Below are positions 7,269 to 16,220 of a DNA stretch of 64,000 nt, piece after piece. Below the pieces are notes generated by a model. That model had not been told where the DNA came from and ran no database searches. It saw nothing but the letters and a program-made list of their open reading frames with translations. The position numbers and the translations under genes are program-made. The stretch covers positions 1-64,000 of the forward strand of contig CAZZCU010000013.1 in NCBI GenBank assembly GCA_964652825.1, written 5' to 3'. Source of the stretch: CAZZCU01 sp964652825. GTDB taxonomy: Bacteria > Bdellovibrionota_B > Oligoflexia > Oligoflexales > CAZZCU01. Numbering within the stretch: position 1 is the first letter of the stretch; each line of letters starts with the position of its first letter.

Positions 7269-8444
7269 ATGACTGTAATTAACGAAGATGCATTTCAATT
7301 CAAAACTTACAAACGCTTTCCGTTGGCATTGGTCTCCGGCAACGGCGTGTGGGTCAAAGACACTGGCGGCATCGATTATTTGGATTTGTACGGTGGCCAT
7401 GCCGTTGCCACCACCGGTCACAACCATCCGCATATTGTCGCGACTCTTAAGCAACAACTCGATCAGTTGTTGTTTTATTCCAACATGGTGTCGATGGAAA
7501 TTCGCGCCCGTGCAGCCGAGCACCTGATCAAAGCCTGCCCGGTCGGACTCGACAAAGTCTTCTTCGTAAACTCAGGAGCTGAGGCCACGGAGAACGCACT
7601 GAAAATCGCGCGCACCGTCACCACCAAACCAGGGGTCATTTCGTTTGCTGGTGCTTTTCACGGGCGCACACTGGGCTCCATCATGGCAGCGGGCAGCGCC
7701 AAGTATCGCGACAGTGCCGGCGTGGAAGTCCCGCATTATTACAACGTACCATGGGCCGACGCTGATGCCGTCGAGCAACTGTTACAGAATAATAATATCG
7801 CCGCGGTGATTCTGGAGCCGATCCAAAGTCTCTCTGGCGTACGCACCGCACCGGCGGAATTTTTTCAGCAGCTTCGCCACCTATGCAATCAGTACGGTGC
7901 CTTGTTGATCTATGATGAATTGCAAACCGGCATCGGCCGCACCGGTACTTTCTTGTTTGCATCACGGCACGACGTCATGCCGGATATCGTCACGCTCGGC
8001 AAAGGCATTGGCAGCGGCATACCAATGGGTGCTGTAGTGGCCGCCGAGAGGATCGCCGCACATTTTTCGCATGGCGATCTCGGCACGACTTTTGGCGGTG
8101 GACCGTTGGCGGCTGCTGCTTTGAACGCAACCCTTGATGTTATCGAGCAAGAAGATTTATTGACGAATGTGCAACGTGTTTCGGCTTATTTGCGAGAGCG
8201 TTTAAGCACGCTCGGCTTGGTGGACAGCATCGATGGCGAGGGCTTCTTGCTCGGTCTGCGTTTTGCCGGCGGCGCCAAACCCGTTCAGGAAGCTTTGTTG
8301 GCAAAACATATTTTGACCGGCACCTCGGATGATCCGCAAGTGCTGCGACTGCTGCCGCCACTGACATTGCTGGAAAACGAAGTGGATGTATTTATCAACG
8401 CGCTGCAAGATGTGTGCTCGACGGAGCATCGGCAATGGCATTGA
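7269..8444 (+). CDS. argD: N-acylornithine aminotransferase (class III PLP)
   Basis: This ~391-residue PLP enzyme converts the acylglutamate semialdehyde to acylornithine using glutamate as donor. Motifs are DLYGGHAVATTGHNHP, FFVNSGAEATENALK, SFAGAFHGRTLGS, LIYDELQTGIGRTG and the PLP-lysine region TLGKGIGSGIPMGA. Two ATGs are possible: 7263 sits only 2 bases after AAGGA, whereas 7269 is 8 bases from it, so I prefer 7269. It follows argC by 11 bases and overlaps the next gene by 10. Specificity for acetyl- versus succinyl-ornithine cannot be read from these motifs. Confidence 0.95.
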   Translation: MTVINEDAFQFKTYKRFPLALVSGNGVWVKDTGGIDYLDLYGGHAVATTGHNHPHIVATLKQQLDQLLFYSNMVSMEIRARAAEHLIKACPVGLDKVFFVNSGAEATENALKIARTVTTKPGVISFAGAFHGRTLGSIMAAGSAKYRDSAGVEVPHYYNVPWADADAVEQLLQNNNIAAVILEPIQSLSGVRTAPAEFFQQLRHLCNQYGALLIYDELQTGIGRTGTFLFASRHDVMPDIVTLGKGIGSGIPMGAVVAAERIAAHFSHGDLGTTFGGGPLAAAALNATLDVIEQEDLLTNVQRVSAYLRERLSTLGLVDSIDGEGFLLGLRFAGGAKPVQEALLAKHILTGTSDDPQVLRLLPPLTLLENEVDVFINALQDVCSTEHRQWH

Positions 8445-9469
8445 ACTCCGAATTTGCTCATCTTAAAGGGCAATCGTTTTTATCAACCGAGCAATTTGCA
8501 CCTGGTCAACTACGGGAATTTGTCGAGCTAAGTCTCAAGCAAAAACGTGGCATCGTGCCTTACGATCGCCCCCTAGCGGGTAAAACCGTGGGATTAGTAT
8601 TTTTCAATCCGTCCTTGCGCACACGCGTCTCGATGTCGACGGCCGTTTTGCAACTCGGTGGCACACCGATTGTGCTCGATGTCGGCAAGGGCGTATGGGA
8701 TCTGGAGTATCTGGATGGTGTCGTCATGGATGGCAACAAACCCGAGCACGTACGCGATGCGGTACCGTTGCTCGGCTCTTACTGTGATCTGATCGGTGTT
8801 CGTTGTTTCCCAGGTCTGCAAAATTATGCCAACGATCAGGCCGAGCCGATTTTATCAGCGTTTTCGTCGCTGAGCGCAGCACCGGTTATCAATCTAGAAT
8901 CGAGTCTGCATCATCCCTGTCAGGCACTCGCGGATATGCTCACCATTCGCGAGACTTTTGGCGCGAGAAAACCAAAAAAGATCGTACTGCATTGGTCCTA
9001 TCACCCCAAGGCACTACCGCTGGCGGTTGGGAATTCTTTTGCACTCGCCACTACGCAAATGGGTTACGACCTGACGGTCGTCAATCCGCCGGAGTTTGAT
9101 TTGCCCGCTGATTTTATCAGCACTTTACGCAGCACCGCGCAGGCAGCGGGCGGCGAATTAACATTCACAAATGATCGCGACGCCGGCCTGGCTGATGCGG
9201 ACGTTATTTACGCCAAAAGCTGGGTCAGTCCGCAATTTTATGGTCAAACCGAGGCCGAAAAACAGCTGCGTGAGCAGTATAAACACTGGATCGTTGATGA
9301 CCATGTAACGACACTGGCGCCGCAATCGCACTTTATGCATTGCCTGCCGGTACGCCGTAACATCGAAGTCAGTGACAGCGTTATTGATGGACCGCGATCA
9401 TTGACCCAACTCGAAGGTCAAAATCGCCTGCATGCGCAAAAAACCCTTATCTGCGGCCTGATGAGTTAG
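8435..9469 (+). CDS. argF': N-acylornithine carbamoyltransferase, succinylornithine-type by signature
   Basis: This 344-residue transcarbamylase belongs to the AOTCase/SOTCase branch, not to ordinary ornithine carbamoyltransferase. It has the carbamoyl-phosphate loop SLRTRVSMS, then VVMDGNKPEHVRDA, YCDLIGVRCF, LHHPCQALADM, WSYHPKALPLAVGNS and FMHCLPVRRN. In Xanthomonas N-acetylornithine transcarbamylase the substrate-selecting residue is Glu92; in Bacteroides fragilis N-succinylornithine transcarbamylase it is Pro90. Here the aligned residue is Pro103 (codon 8741-8743), in the context DGNKPEH that closely resembles the Bacteroides enzyme as I remember it. A GTG at 8414 is in frame, but ATG 8435 has GGAG about 9 bases upstream. 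It abuts argB directly. Confidence 0.9.
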   Translation: MALNSEFAHLKGQSFLSTEQFAPGQLREFVELSLKQKRGIVPYDRPLAGKTVGLVFFNPSLRTRVSMSTAVLQLGGTPIVLDVGKGVWDLEYLDGVVMDGNKPEHVRDAVPLLGSYCDLIGVRCFPGLQNYANDQAEPILSAFSSLSAAPVINLESSLHHPCQALADMLTIRETFGARKPKKIVLHWSYHPKALPLAVGNSFALATTQMGYDLTVVNPPEFDLPADFISTLRSTAQAAGGELTFTNDRDAGLADADVIYAKSWVSPQFYGQTEAEKQLREQYKHWIVDDHVTTLAPQSHFMHCLPVRRNIEVSDSVIDGPRSLTQLEGQNRLHAQKTLICGLMS

Positions 9470-10351
9470 ATGATGAACATGCGCCAGACCATGCAAACAG
9501 TGATCGTGAAACTCAGCGGTAAATTGACGGAAACCGCCGAAGCACGCCAACGCGTTCTCGCTCAAGTGAAACAACTGAGTTTGAGCGGCTATTGGCCGGT
9601 CATTGTCCATGGCGGTGGCAAACAACTTGACGATATTGCCGCGCAAACAGCGGTACCACGTCAGATCGTGAACGGTCGACGTGTTACCTGCGCCAAAACC
9701 CTAGAACTGGCGAAGATGACTTTCATGGGTGCGATTAACACCGATATCGTCGCTGATTGCCACAAACTCGGCATCTCCGCCATCGGTTTATCGGGAGCAG
9801 CGGCGGGCTTGATTCGCGCCGTGCGCCGACCACCTCAGGCTTGCGCCGTCGGTGACGACGTCGCTGAAACACACATGATTGATTTTGGTTTTGTCGGTGA
9901 CATCACCACGATCAATGTCGGTATGCTTTACCAATTGATGTTATTGAATCATGTGCCGGTGATTGCGCCGCTCGCGATCACCGATGACGGACAAATTCTC
10001 AACGTCAATGCCGATACTGTCGCTGGCGAAATCGCCGTCGCCTGCGAGGCGCACCACCTGCTGATGCTTGGTGACACCGATGGTATTTACGCGACCCGCA
10101 ACGACCCATCGTCGCTGATCCGACGACTGGCAATCAGCGATATCGATCATCTGATCGCCAGTCGGCAGGTTGATGGCGGCATGTTGCCCAAACTTGCCGC
10201 CTGTCGTGCCATCGCCGCGCGCGCGGCAACCAAAATTCATCTGACCAACGGTTTTACTGACAATGCAATTGTACATTCGCTCAGCACCAACAACGTACGT
10301 TCCACGATTATTGCCGCCGATAATGGCGTTACCCAAGGAGATATTTTATGA
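9470..10351 (+). CDS. argB: N-acylglutamate kinase (ArgB family)
   Basis: This 293-residue amino acid kinase phosphorylates an N-acylglutamate. Seen are VIVKLSGKL (phosphate-binding Lys), VIVHGGGKQLD, VNGRRVTCAKTLEL, IGLSGAAAGLI, DFGFVGDITTIN, PVIAPLAI, NVNADTVAGEIA and GGMLPKLAA. Several substrate-side positions differ from typical acetylglutamate kinases: GGGK instead of GGGP, and GLSGAAAG instead of GLSGKDG. These differences, and RRPP after the loop, remind me of Bacteroidetes enzymes in the succinyl pathway. The start follows the argF' stop with no gap; ATG at 9470, 9473, 9479 and 9491 are all possible. The last 4 bases overlap argG. Confidence 0.92.
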   Translation: MMNMRQTMQTVIVKLSGKLTETAEARQRVLAQVKQLSLSGYWPVIVHGGGKQLDDIAAQTAVPRQIVNGRRVTCAKTLELAKMTFMGAINTDIVADCHKLGISAIGLSGAAAGLIRAVRRPPQACAVGDDVAETHMIDFGFVGDITTINVGMLYQLMLLNHVPVIAPLAITDDGQILNVNADTVAGEIAVACEAHHLLMLGDTDGIYATRNDPSSLIRRLAISDIDHLIASRQVDGGMLPKLAACRAIAARAATKIHLTNGFTDNAIVHSLSTNNVRSTIIAADNGVTQGDIL

Positions 10352-11643
10352 CGCAGACCAAGAAAGTAGTGCTCGCTTATTCCGGCGGACTTGACACCAC
10401 CGTGATCTTGCACTGGCTTGCCCAGCAAGGCTTTGAAGTCACAGCCCTGTTGCTGCAGATCGGTCAGCAGGTCGATGATCTGGAGGCTATTGGACAGCGC
10501 GCCAAACGTAATGGTGCTAAAGATTACGTGGTCGTGGACGCACGCGAAGAATTATTGCAAACTTTTTTCCTGCCCTGTCTGCACGCCCATGCGCAATACG
10601 AGGGACGTTATCTGATGGGGACGTCGATCGCACGACCACTGATCGCCAAACATCAGGTGGCTGTCGCGCAAAAAATCGGCGCTAAATATCTGGCGCACGG
10701 CGCCACCGGCAAAGGCAATGATCAGGTGCGCTTTGAGCTGACGTATCAGGCGTTGGACCCATCGCTCGGCATCTTACCGGTATGGCGTAATCAAGAGTTT
10801 ATCGAGACCTTTCCCGAGGGCAGAAAAAGCATGCTCGCTTACGCGGCGCAGCATAAACTTGAAGTAAAAGCCTCGGCGGCCAAGCCGTGGTCCACCGATG
10901 ACAATCTGCTGCATATCTCCTATGAGGCGGGAATATTGGAAGATCCGTGGCTGGGCGCACCACCGGAAATCTTCGAGCGCATGGTGCATCCACAACAAGC
11001 ACCGGATGAAGTCTCACGTTACATCATCCAATGGGATCAGGGTGTACCCACAGCAGTCTACGACGTGGTCGGCAAAACCGAAAACCGCGGCGGTCTCGAC
11101 GTCACGACTTACGAGCGCGGCAAACTGCTGGCCAAGGGACTACTCGAAGTCTATGAGTTGATCGATAAGCAGGCGGCTGCCAATGGCATCGGCGCGTTAG
11201 GCATGGTGGAATCACGTTATGTCGGCATGAAATCGCGCGGCGAGTATCAGGCTCCGGGACACACGGTCTTGCTGGCATCGCATCGTGATCTTGAGGGCAT
11301 CAGTCTGACCGGTAGCCAGATCGCCGAGAAAATCCGCCGTATGCATGACTTCGCCGCTCTGGTCTATGCCGGCTACTGGTACGATCCGGTGGCCGAGTCA
11401 CATCGAGCTTTTATCGCCTCGACCCAGGCAGCGGTGACCGGCGATAGCCGCGTGGCGCTTTATAAAGGCAACGTGATCGTCGAGGGGCGACGCTCACCTA
11501 ACAGTCTTTACGACGCAGCGATTGCAACGATGGATGGCGATGGTAATTCCTATAGCCAACTGGATGCATCGGGATTTATTAAATTGCATGCGCTGCCGTT
11601 ACGCTCACGCTGGAAAACCCAGGGCATGCCGACACTGAATTAG
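10348..11643 (+). CDS. argG: Argininosuccinate synthase
   Basis: This 431-residue enzyme joins citrulline and aspartate using ATP. The N-terminal PP-loop is LAYSGGLDTTV; further motifs are YEGRYLMGTSIARPLIA, AHGATGKGNDQVRFE and PWSTDDNLLHISYE. ATG 10348 overlaps the argB stop (ATGA), with GGAG 8 to 9 bases upstream. It is 11 bases ahead of argH. Citrulline here would come from the deacylated product of the argF' enzyme; no deacylase gene is seen nearby. Confidence 0.97.
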   Translation: MTQTKKVVLAYSGGLDTTVILHWLAQQGFEVTALLLQIGQQVDDLEAIGQRAKRNGAKDYVVVDAREELLQTFFLPCLHAHAQYEGRYLMGTSIARPLIAKHQVAVAQKIGAKYLAHGATGKGNDQVRFELTYQALDPSLGILPVWRNQEFIETFPEGRKSMLAYAAQHKLEVKASAAKPWSTDDNLLHISYEAGILEDPWLGAPPEIFERMVHPQQAPDEVSRYIIQWDQGVPTAVYDVVGKTENRGGLDVTTYERGKLLAKGLLEVYELIDKQAAANGIGALGMVESRYVGMKSRGEYQAPGHTVLLASHRDLEGISLTGSQIAEKIRRMHDFAALVYAGYWYDPVAESHRAFIASTQAAVTGDSRVALYKGNVIVEGRRSPNSLYDAAIATMDGDGNSYSQLDASGFIKLHALPLRSRWKTQGMPTLN

Positions 11644-11654
11644 CGAGAAAAAAC

Positions 11655-13081
11655 ATGAACACCACGGATGCAACAACAAATACTAACGCAACGATAGGCG
11701 ATCAATCGCGTTCGACCCCCAATCACAAAGCCTGGGGTGGGCGTTTTGCCAGCGCCACGGACAAATTAGTGGAATTGTTTACACAGTCCGTGACTTTTGA
11801 TCAGCGCCTTGCCTCCTATGATATCGAGGCATCCATCGCGCACGCAAAAATGCTTGGCAAAGTCGGTATCATTACGCCCGATGAAGCCACGCAGATCGTT
11901 ACCGAACTGATTAAGATCGGTAATGAGATCGCCGCCGGCAACTTCAACTTCTCTATCGAACGCGAAGATGTGCACATGAACATCGAGGCAACACTGATTG
12001 AGCGCCTCGGCGACGTCGGTCGCAAATTACATTCGGCACGCAGCCGCAACGATCAGGTAGTGACCGGATTCCGCCTGTGGTGCCGCGACAGCGTCGATAC
12101 CATTATCGAACGCACGCGTGACCTGCAGGCGGCTTTTGTCGAGATGGGCAGACGAGAGCAAGACACGATCATACCGGCGTATACGCATCTGCAACGTGCC
12201 CAACCCGTTGTCGCCGCGCATCAGTTGCTTGCTTATGTCGAGAAGTTGCAGCGCGATATCGAACGTCTCAGCGATTGTCGCAAACGCATCAACGAATCAC
12301 CTCTGGGCGCCGCGGCGGTCGCGGGCACGTCCTTGCCGATCGATCGGGAGTTTGTCGCGGATGAACTTGGCTTTGAGAAGATCATGACCAACTCCATGGA
12401 TGCCACCAGCGCACGCGATTTTGCGGCAGAGGCGGCATTTTGTCTGGCAATGCTGGCAACCCATCTGAGCAACTGGGCAGAAGACTGGATTTTGTGGAGC
12501 ACGACCGAGTACGGATTTTTGACCTTGCCCGACAGCATGTGCACCGGCTCCTCGATCATGCCGCAAAAGAAAAATCCCGATGTTTTGGAATTAATTCGTG
12601 GCAAAACCGCACGCGCGCATGCAAGCGTCACGCATCTGTTAGTACTGATGAAGGGATTGCCGCTGGCTTATAATCGCGACCTGCAGGAGGACAAAGAAGC
12701 ATTATTCGCCGTTTTTGACTCCGTTCAAGCTTGTCTCGAAGTCGCGGCACCACTCGTACGCCAGGCGCGTTTGAATCGCGAGCGGATTCGCGAGCGTCTG
12801 GATGATGGCTTTACCGACGCCACGACTTTCATGGAGTATCTGATCGCCAAAGGCGTGCCCATGCGCGACGCTCACGAAATCGTCGGCAAAGCCGTTGCGA
12901 TCGCTGAGGCCAAACAAGTCACGCTCGCCGCGCTATCGCTGACCGAACTGCAGCAGCTGGCCGCTTGTATCGGACCTGATGTGCAACAGGTGCTCGGTGC
13001 TGCCAACGCACTCCATGCCTTTTGCAGCCGCGGCTCCACCCAACCCGCCGCCGTCGCGGAGCAACTCGCCGCTTGGGAGTC
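11655..13081 (+). CDS. argH: Argininosuccinate lyase, 3' end lost in gap
   Basis: 475 residues are visible of the enzyme that splits argininosuccinate into arginine and fumarate. Motifs include KAWGGRFASATDKLV, LHSARSRNDQV, YTHLQRAQPV, SPLGAAAVAGTSLPIDR and the fumarase/aspartase signature GSSIMPQKKNPD. The N-terminus has an unusual ~20-residue Thr/Asn-rich extension before the conserved start. ATG 11655 has GAGA upstream. The frame runs into the N gap at 13082; from family length only a few C-terminal residues should be missing. Sequence past the gap does not continue the protein recognisably. Confidence 0.95.
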
Positions 13082-13181
13082 NNNNNNNNNNNNNNNNNNN
13101 NNNNNNNNNNNNNNNNNNNNNNNNNNNNNNNNNNNNNNNNNNNNNNNNNNNNNNNNNNNNNNNNNNNNNNNNNNNNNNNNN
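13082..13181. other. Assembly gap (100 N)
   Basis: Exactly 100 Ns, the usual placeholder for a scaffold gap of unknown length. It removes the end of argH. Joins across it, including reading frames through the Ns, should not be trusted. Confidence 0.99.
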
Positions 13182-13363
13182 ACGTCGGAGCTTAAAAATA
13201 TTTTTTATTTCAAATAGTTATGGCCAGCATCATATGTCGGATGGGCGTTACCCGGCGTCGGGCGGCATTCGGATGGACAAAGTGACCTGCCTAATGCTAT
13301 ACCAATCCTCCTTAACTTAAGACCATACAAAGCTTGCCGCTCAAGGCTTTCAGGAGGTTGATC
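13182..13363. other. Noncoding stretch between gap and protease lipoprotein
   Basis: I see no supported gene here. It starts AT-rich (poly-A/T runs near 13192-13215) and then turns GC-rich with a short direct repeat CGGATGG. It presumably contains the promoter for the gene at 13364, whose AGGAGG site is at 13352-13357. Confidence 0.5.
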
Positions 13364-14338
13364 GTGATAAGTCGTTTGTTCTCGATACTGGTTCTGGCTG
13401 GAACAGTTGCCGCCTGCGGCACGCAAAATCATAAGCCCCGCACGTCGCTTAAAGCTATTGCCGGACAGTCCCAGCCCAGCGTTGATTTCAGCCTGGACGA
13501 TAACGAGACGTACCAGATCGGTACCGAGATGGGCAAAATCCCAGTGACTCCGGAAATCCTCGCCGATGCCTCGGCGGCTTTCCAGCGCGCAGCACGCGCC
13601 ACTGCCCGCACCTCTAATGCCACGGCGTTTTATGTTGGTTTTTACAACGGCTACCATGTCGCCGCCAGCAATCATCACGTATTTCCGGCCAAGGAAGACT
13701 GCTTAGGCCAGAATCTACGTTTTGTTTATCTCGATGATCGGCGTTTCCCTTGCGAGACGTTCTTTGGCTCGTGGCCGGAAATTGATTTGTCCTTGTTCGC
13801 TATTTTTGTCGATAGCGACGAAGACGCACAGGCTCTAGCCAGCGTTGCCGGCAACTTTGCGTTTGGCGACGACATCAAACAAGCGCAGGATTTATTGACG
13901 ATCGGTTTCGGCACGGCAAACAATCCCGGCCGTCGCGAGATGATGGCCAACCAGGACAGTGACTGCAAAGTATTCTCCGAAGATGGTGACTATCGCTTGT
14001 TAGCTGATCCCGACGAGCTCAACCCCGGCCCTTATAAAGCTTGGTCTGTCGCGATCGGTTGCGATGTGTCGCATGGTGATTCCGGCTCGGCGATCGTTGA
14101 TCGTCAAACAAGCAAGGTTGTCGGTATCATTTGGACCGGTAAAATTCCCAAAAACGAGCGCGTCCGCGAACCAGGTTACACTGACCGTATTCTCGCGGAA
14201 AATTCTCCGGATATCTGGACTGAGTTGAGCCTGGCCGTACCAGCGCCTAAAATTGGTGAGTTCCTCGGCGACATCGCCAAAAAACGCGATACGCCCAACG
14301 AAACCATCAAGACCATCGAAGCTTTGTTAGCGGAATAA
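13364..14338 (+). CDS. Trypsin-like serine protease lipoprotein
   Basis: This 324-residue protein starts at GTG 13364, chosen because AGGAGG lies 6 bases upstream and because it gives a clean lipoprotein signal peptide (SILVLAGTVAAC, lipid Cys18). A chymotrypsin-fold catalytic triad is visible: His104 or His105 in AASNHHVF, Asp141 in EIDLSLFAIF, and Ser240 in HGDSGSAIVD. Cysteines at 113, 130, 201 and 233 could form disulfides. It is probably membrane-anchored in the periplasm or outer membrane; the substrate is unknown. It is convergent with pit, with a hairpin between. Confidence 0.82.
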   Translation: MISRLFSILVLAGTVAACGTQNHKPRTSLKAIAGQSQPSVDFSLDDNETYQIGTEMGKIPVTPEILADASAAFQRAARATARTSNATAFYVGFYNGYHVAASNHHVFPAKEDCLGQNLRFVYLDDRRFPCETFFGSWPEIDLSLFAIFVDSDEDAQALASVAGNFAFGDDIKQAQDLLTIGFGTANNPGRREMMANQDSDCKVFSEDGDYRLLADPDELNPGPYKAWSVAIGCDVSHGDSGSAIVDRQTSKVVGIIWTGKIPKNERVREPGYTDRILAENSPDIWTELSLAVPAPKIGEFLGDIAKKRDTPNETIKTIEALLAE

Positions 14339-14353
14339 ATGACTACATTGTTG

Positions 14354-14377
14354 GCGGGCATCACTCTGATGACCCGC
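14354..14377. terminator. Hairpin between convergent genes
   Basis: A GCGGG/CCCGC stem extends inward through CATCA/TGATG with a one-base bulge, in the 44-bp space between the protease lipoprotein and pit. No T-tract follows on either strand, so termination is only a possibility suggested by position. Confidence 0.35.
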
Positions 14378-14382
14378 TACCC

Positions 14383-15381
14383 CTACCACCACAAGTGCAG
14401 AATCCACCAACTGAAGGCGGCGACAAAAGCGGATGCCGGGATAGTCAGAATCCAGGCCCAGACGATTTGCTCGGCAACGCCCCAACGCACGGCTGAGAAA
14501 TTATGTACCGCACCTACACCCATGATCGAGCCGGTGATGGTGTGTGTGGTGGATACGGGAATTCCCAGACCGGTCGCCGCGAACAAGGTGATAGCACCAC
14601 CGGTCTCCGCACAGAACCCGCCCGATGGTTTGAGCTTGGTAATCTTCATACCCATGGTTTTGACAATCCGCCAGCCACCGAACAACGTCCCCAGTCCCAT
14701 CGCCGCATGACAAACCAGAACAATCCACATCGGCACATAAAAAGTGTCGCCTAGGTGCCCGGTTGAAAATAATAACACGGCGATGATGCCCATGGTTTTC
14801 TGTGCATCGTTGCCACCATGCCCCAGACTGTAGAGGGAGGCGGACACGAATTGCAACCGCCGAAACCACCCGTCAACTTTGAGCGGCGTCGTTCGATACA
14901 CCGCCAGAAACACCAGGTTCATCAATAGGTACGCCAGCATAAAACCAAACAGCGGCGAGGCGACGATCGAGACGCCGATTTTCGCCATGCCGGCGATGTT
15001 CAGTGCATGCACACCCGACTTTGCTACCGCCGCGCCTGCCAGGCCGCCGATCAACGCATGCGACGAGCTCGATGGAATTCCAAAATACCAAGTGACGAGG
15101 TCCCAGATGATCGCACCGTTAAGCGCCGCCAGAATCACCAGTGGATCAACGATATTGGGATCAATAATGCCTTTGCCGATCGTGGTCGCGACGCTGACAC
15201 CGAAAAATAAAAATGCGATGAAATTAAAAAACGCTGCCCACACTACCGCCACCTGCGGTCGCAGCACCCTTGTCGACACGATGGTTGCAATCGAATTAGC
15301 GGCGTCGTGGAAGCCGTTTATAAAATCAAATACTAACGCGACGACCACAATAAAAATGATAACGCCCAGGTGAAATTCCAT
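14383..15381 (-). CDS. pit: Low-affinity phosphate transporter, PiT family
   Basis: This 332-residue inner-membrane Pi/cation symporter carries the duplicated PiT signature: FDFINGFHDAANSIA near the N-terminus and LGHGGNDAQKTMG in the middle. Other marks are PSSSSHALIGGL and PVSTTHTITGSIMG, the paired repeats of the family. About ten hydrophobic segments are visible. It lies 19 bases downstream of the DUF47 gene on the same strand, the standard arrangement in which the DUF47 protein controls the transporter. Confidence 0.95.
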   Translation of the reverse strand: MEFHLGVIIFIVVVALVFDFINGFHDAANSIATIVSTRVLRPQVAVVWAAFFNFIAFLFFGVSVATTIGKGIIDPNIVDPLVILAALNGAIIWDLVTWYFGIPSSSSHALIGGLAGAAVAKSGVHALNIAGMAKIGVSIVASPLFGFMLAYLLMNLVFLAVYRTTPLKVDGWFRRLQFVSASLYSLGHGGNDAQKTMGIIAVLLFSTGHLGDTFYVPMWIVLVCHAAMGLGTLFGGWRIVKTMGMKITKLKPSGGFCAETGGAITLFAATGLGIPVSTTHTITGSIMGVGAVHNFSAVRWGVAEQIVWAWILTIPASAFVAAFSWWILHLWW

Positions 15382-15400
15382 ATGCGCTCCACTTTATGCT

Positions 15401-16027
15401 TCAGGCGTATTCGAGGGCAATTCCCTCAAGCACGTTGGCCACGTCCTCGCAGCGATCAGTCACGGTTTCCAGCAATTCATAGATTTCTTTGAGTTTGATC
15501 AGACGGCGTACATCCGACTCTTCGCGGAACAACTTACCCACCGCGACCCGCAAGACACGATCAGCGTCGTTTTCGAGACGATTGATTTCGACACAGGTTT
15601 TGAAGAGGCCCTGTGGATTCTTGAGATTACCAAGCGCCAGAATCGCCACGCGAATATATTCGGTCGCATCCACGCAGATATCGGCGAGCAAATCGGCGTC
15701 TTCCGTCATCGTACCGATCTCGTAATAAACTGAACGCTGCGCCGCCGCGTGAATAAAATCCAGCACATCATCCATTGAGGTGATCAGCTTATGAATATCA
15801 TCGCGGTCAAATGGGGTGATAAAAGTCTTGTGCAGCATCTCGATGGTGCGATGCGTGCAATTGTCGGCTTTTTGCTCAAGATCGCTGATTATTTGTGAGT
15901 GGTACTCCACTCGCCCCATGTCGGAGAGCATGCCTTTAAACACCCGCGCTGCTTCCACCATGGCATCAGCACTTTCTCGAAACAGGTCAAAGAACTCGGC
16001 TTCACGTGACAGGCGACTGCGAAACAT
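15401..16027 (-). CDS. DUF47 family PhoU-like Pit accessory protein
   Basis: This 208-residue all-helical cytoplasmic protein has the PhoU/DUF47 pattern: FFDLFRESADAMVEAA, an acidic metal-binding type helix DLEQKADNCTHRT, TPFDRDDIHKLITSMDDVLDFI and a second copy, INRLENDADRVLR. These proteins bind metal clusters and modulate Pit. ATG 16027 has AAAGGGG about 10 bases upstream. It is the first gene of a two-gene operon with pit and is divergent from the coiled-coil gene at 16221. Confidence 0.92.
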   Translation of the reverse strand: MFRSRLSREAEFFDLFRESADAMVEAARVFKGMLSDMGRVEYHSQIISDLEQKADNCTHRTIEMLHKTFITPFDRDDIHKLITSMDDVLDFIHAAAQRSVYYEIGTMTEDADLLADICVDATEYIRVAILALGNLKNPQGLFKTCVEINRLENDADRVLRVAVGKLFREESDVRRLIKLKEIYELLETVTDRCEDVANVLEGIALEYA

Positions 16028-16220
16028 CTGGCGCGACCCCTTTGGGTAAGAAAGTTTTAATGCTTGAGTCTTACCACCCTATCAAACCGAAAGTATTTAA
16101 ATTTTGTGTAAATTTTTTGGTTTTACCCGTTGCCCCGACCCGGCAGTCTTTGCTCACCCGAGCCCGAGCTAGGCTATACTGTATATATAGAACAGCCCTA
16201 TCCATATCATGAGGTCAGCC

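Noticed and set aside
12979..13320. Open frame crossing the first N gap
   Set aside because: It depends on reading through 100 Ns of unknown true length.
16175..16195. LexA/SOS-box-like sequence TACTGTATATATA...ACAG upstream of the coiled-coil gene
   Set aside because: The half-sites CTG and CAG are separated by 11 bases, not the 10 of the E. coli-type box. The TA run is also explained by a TATACT promoter element.
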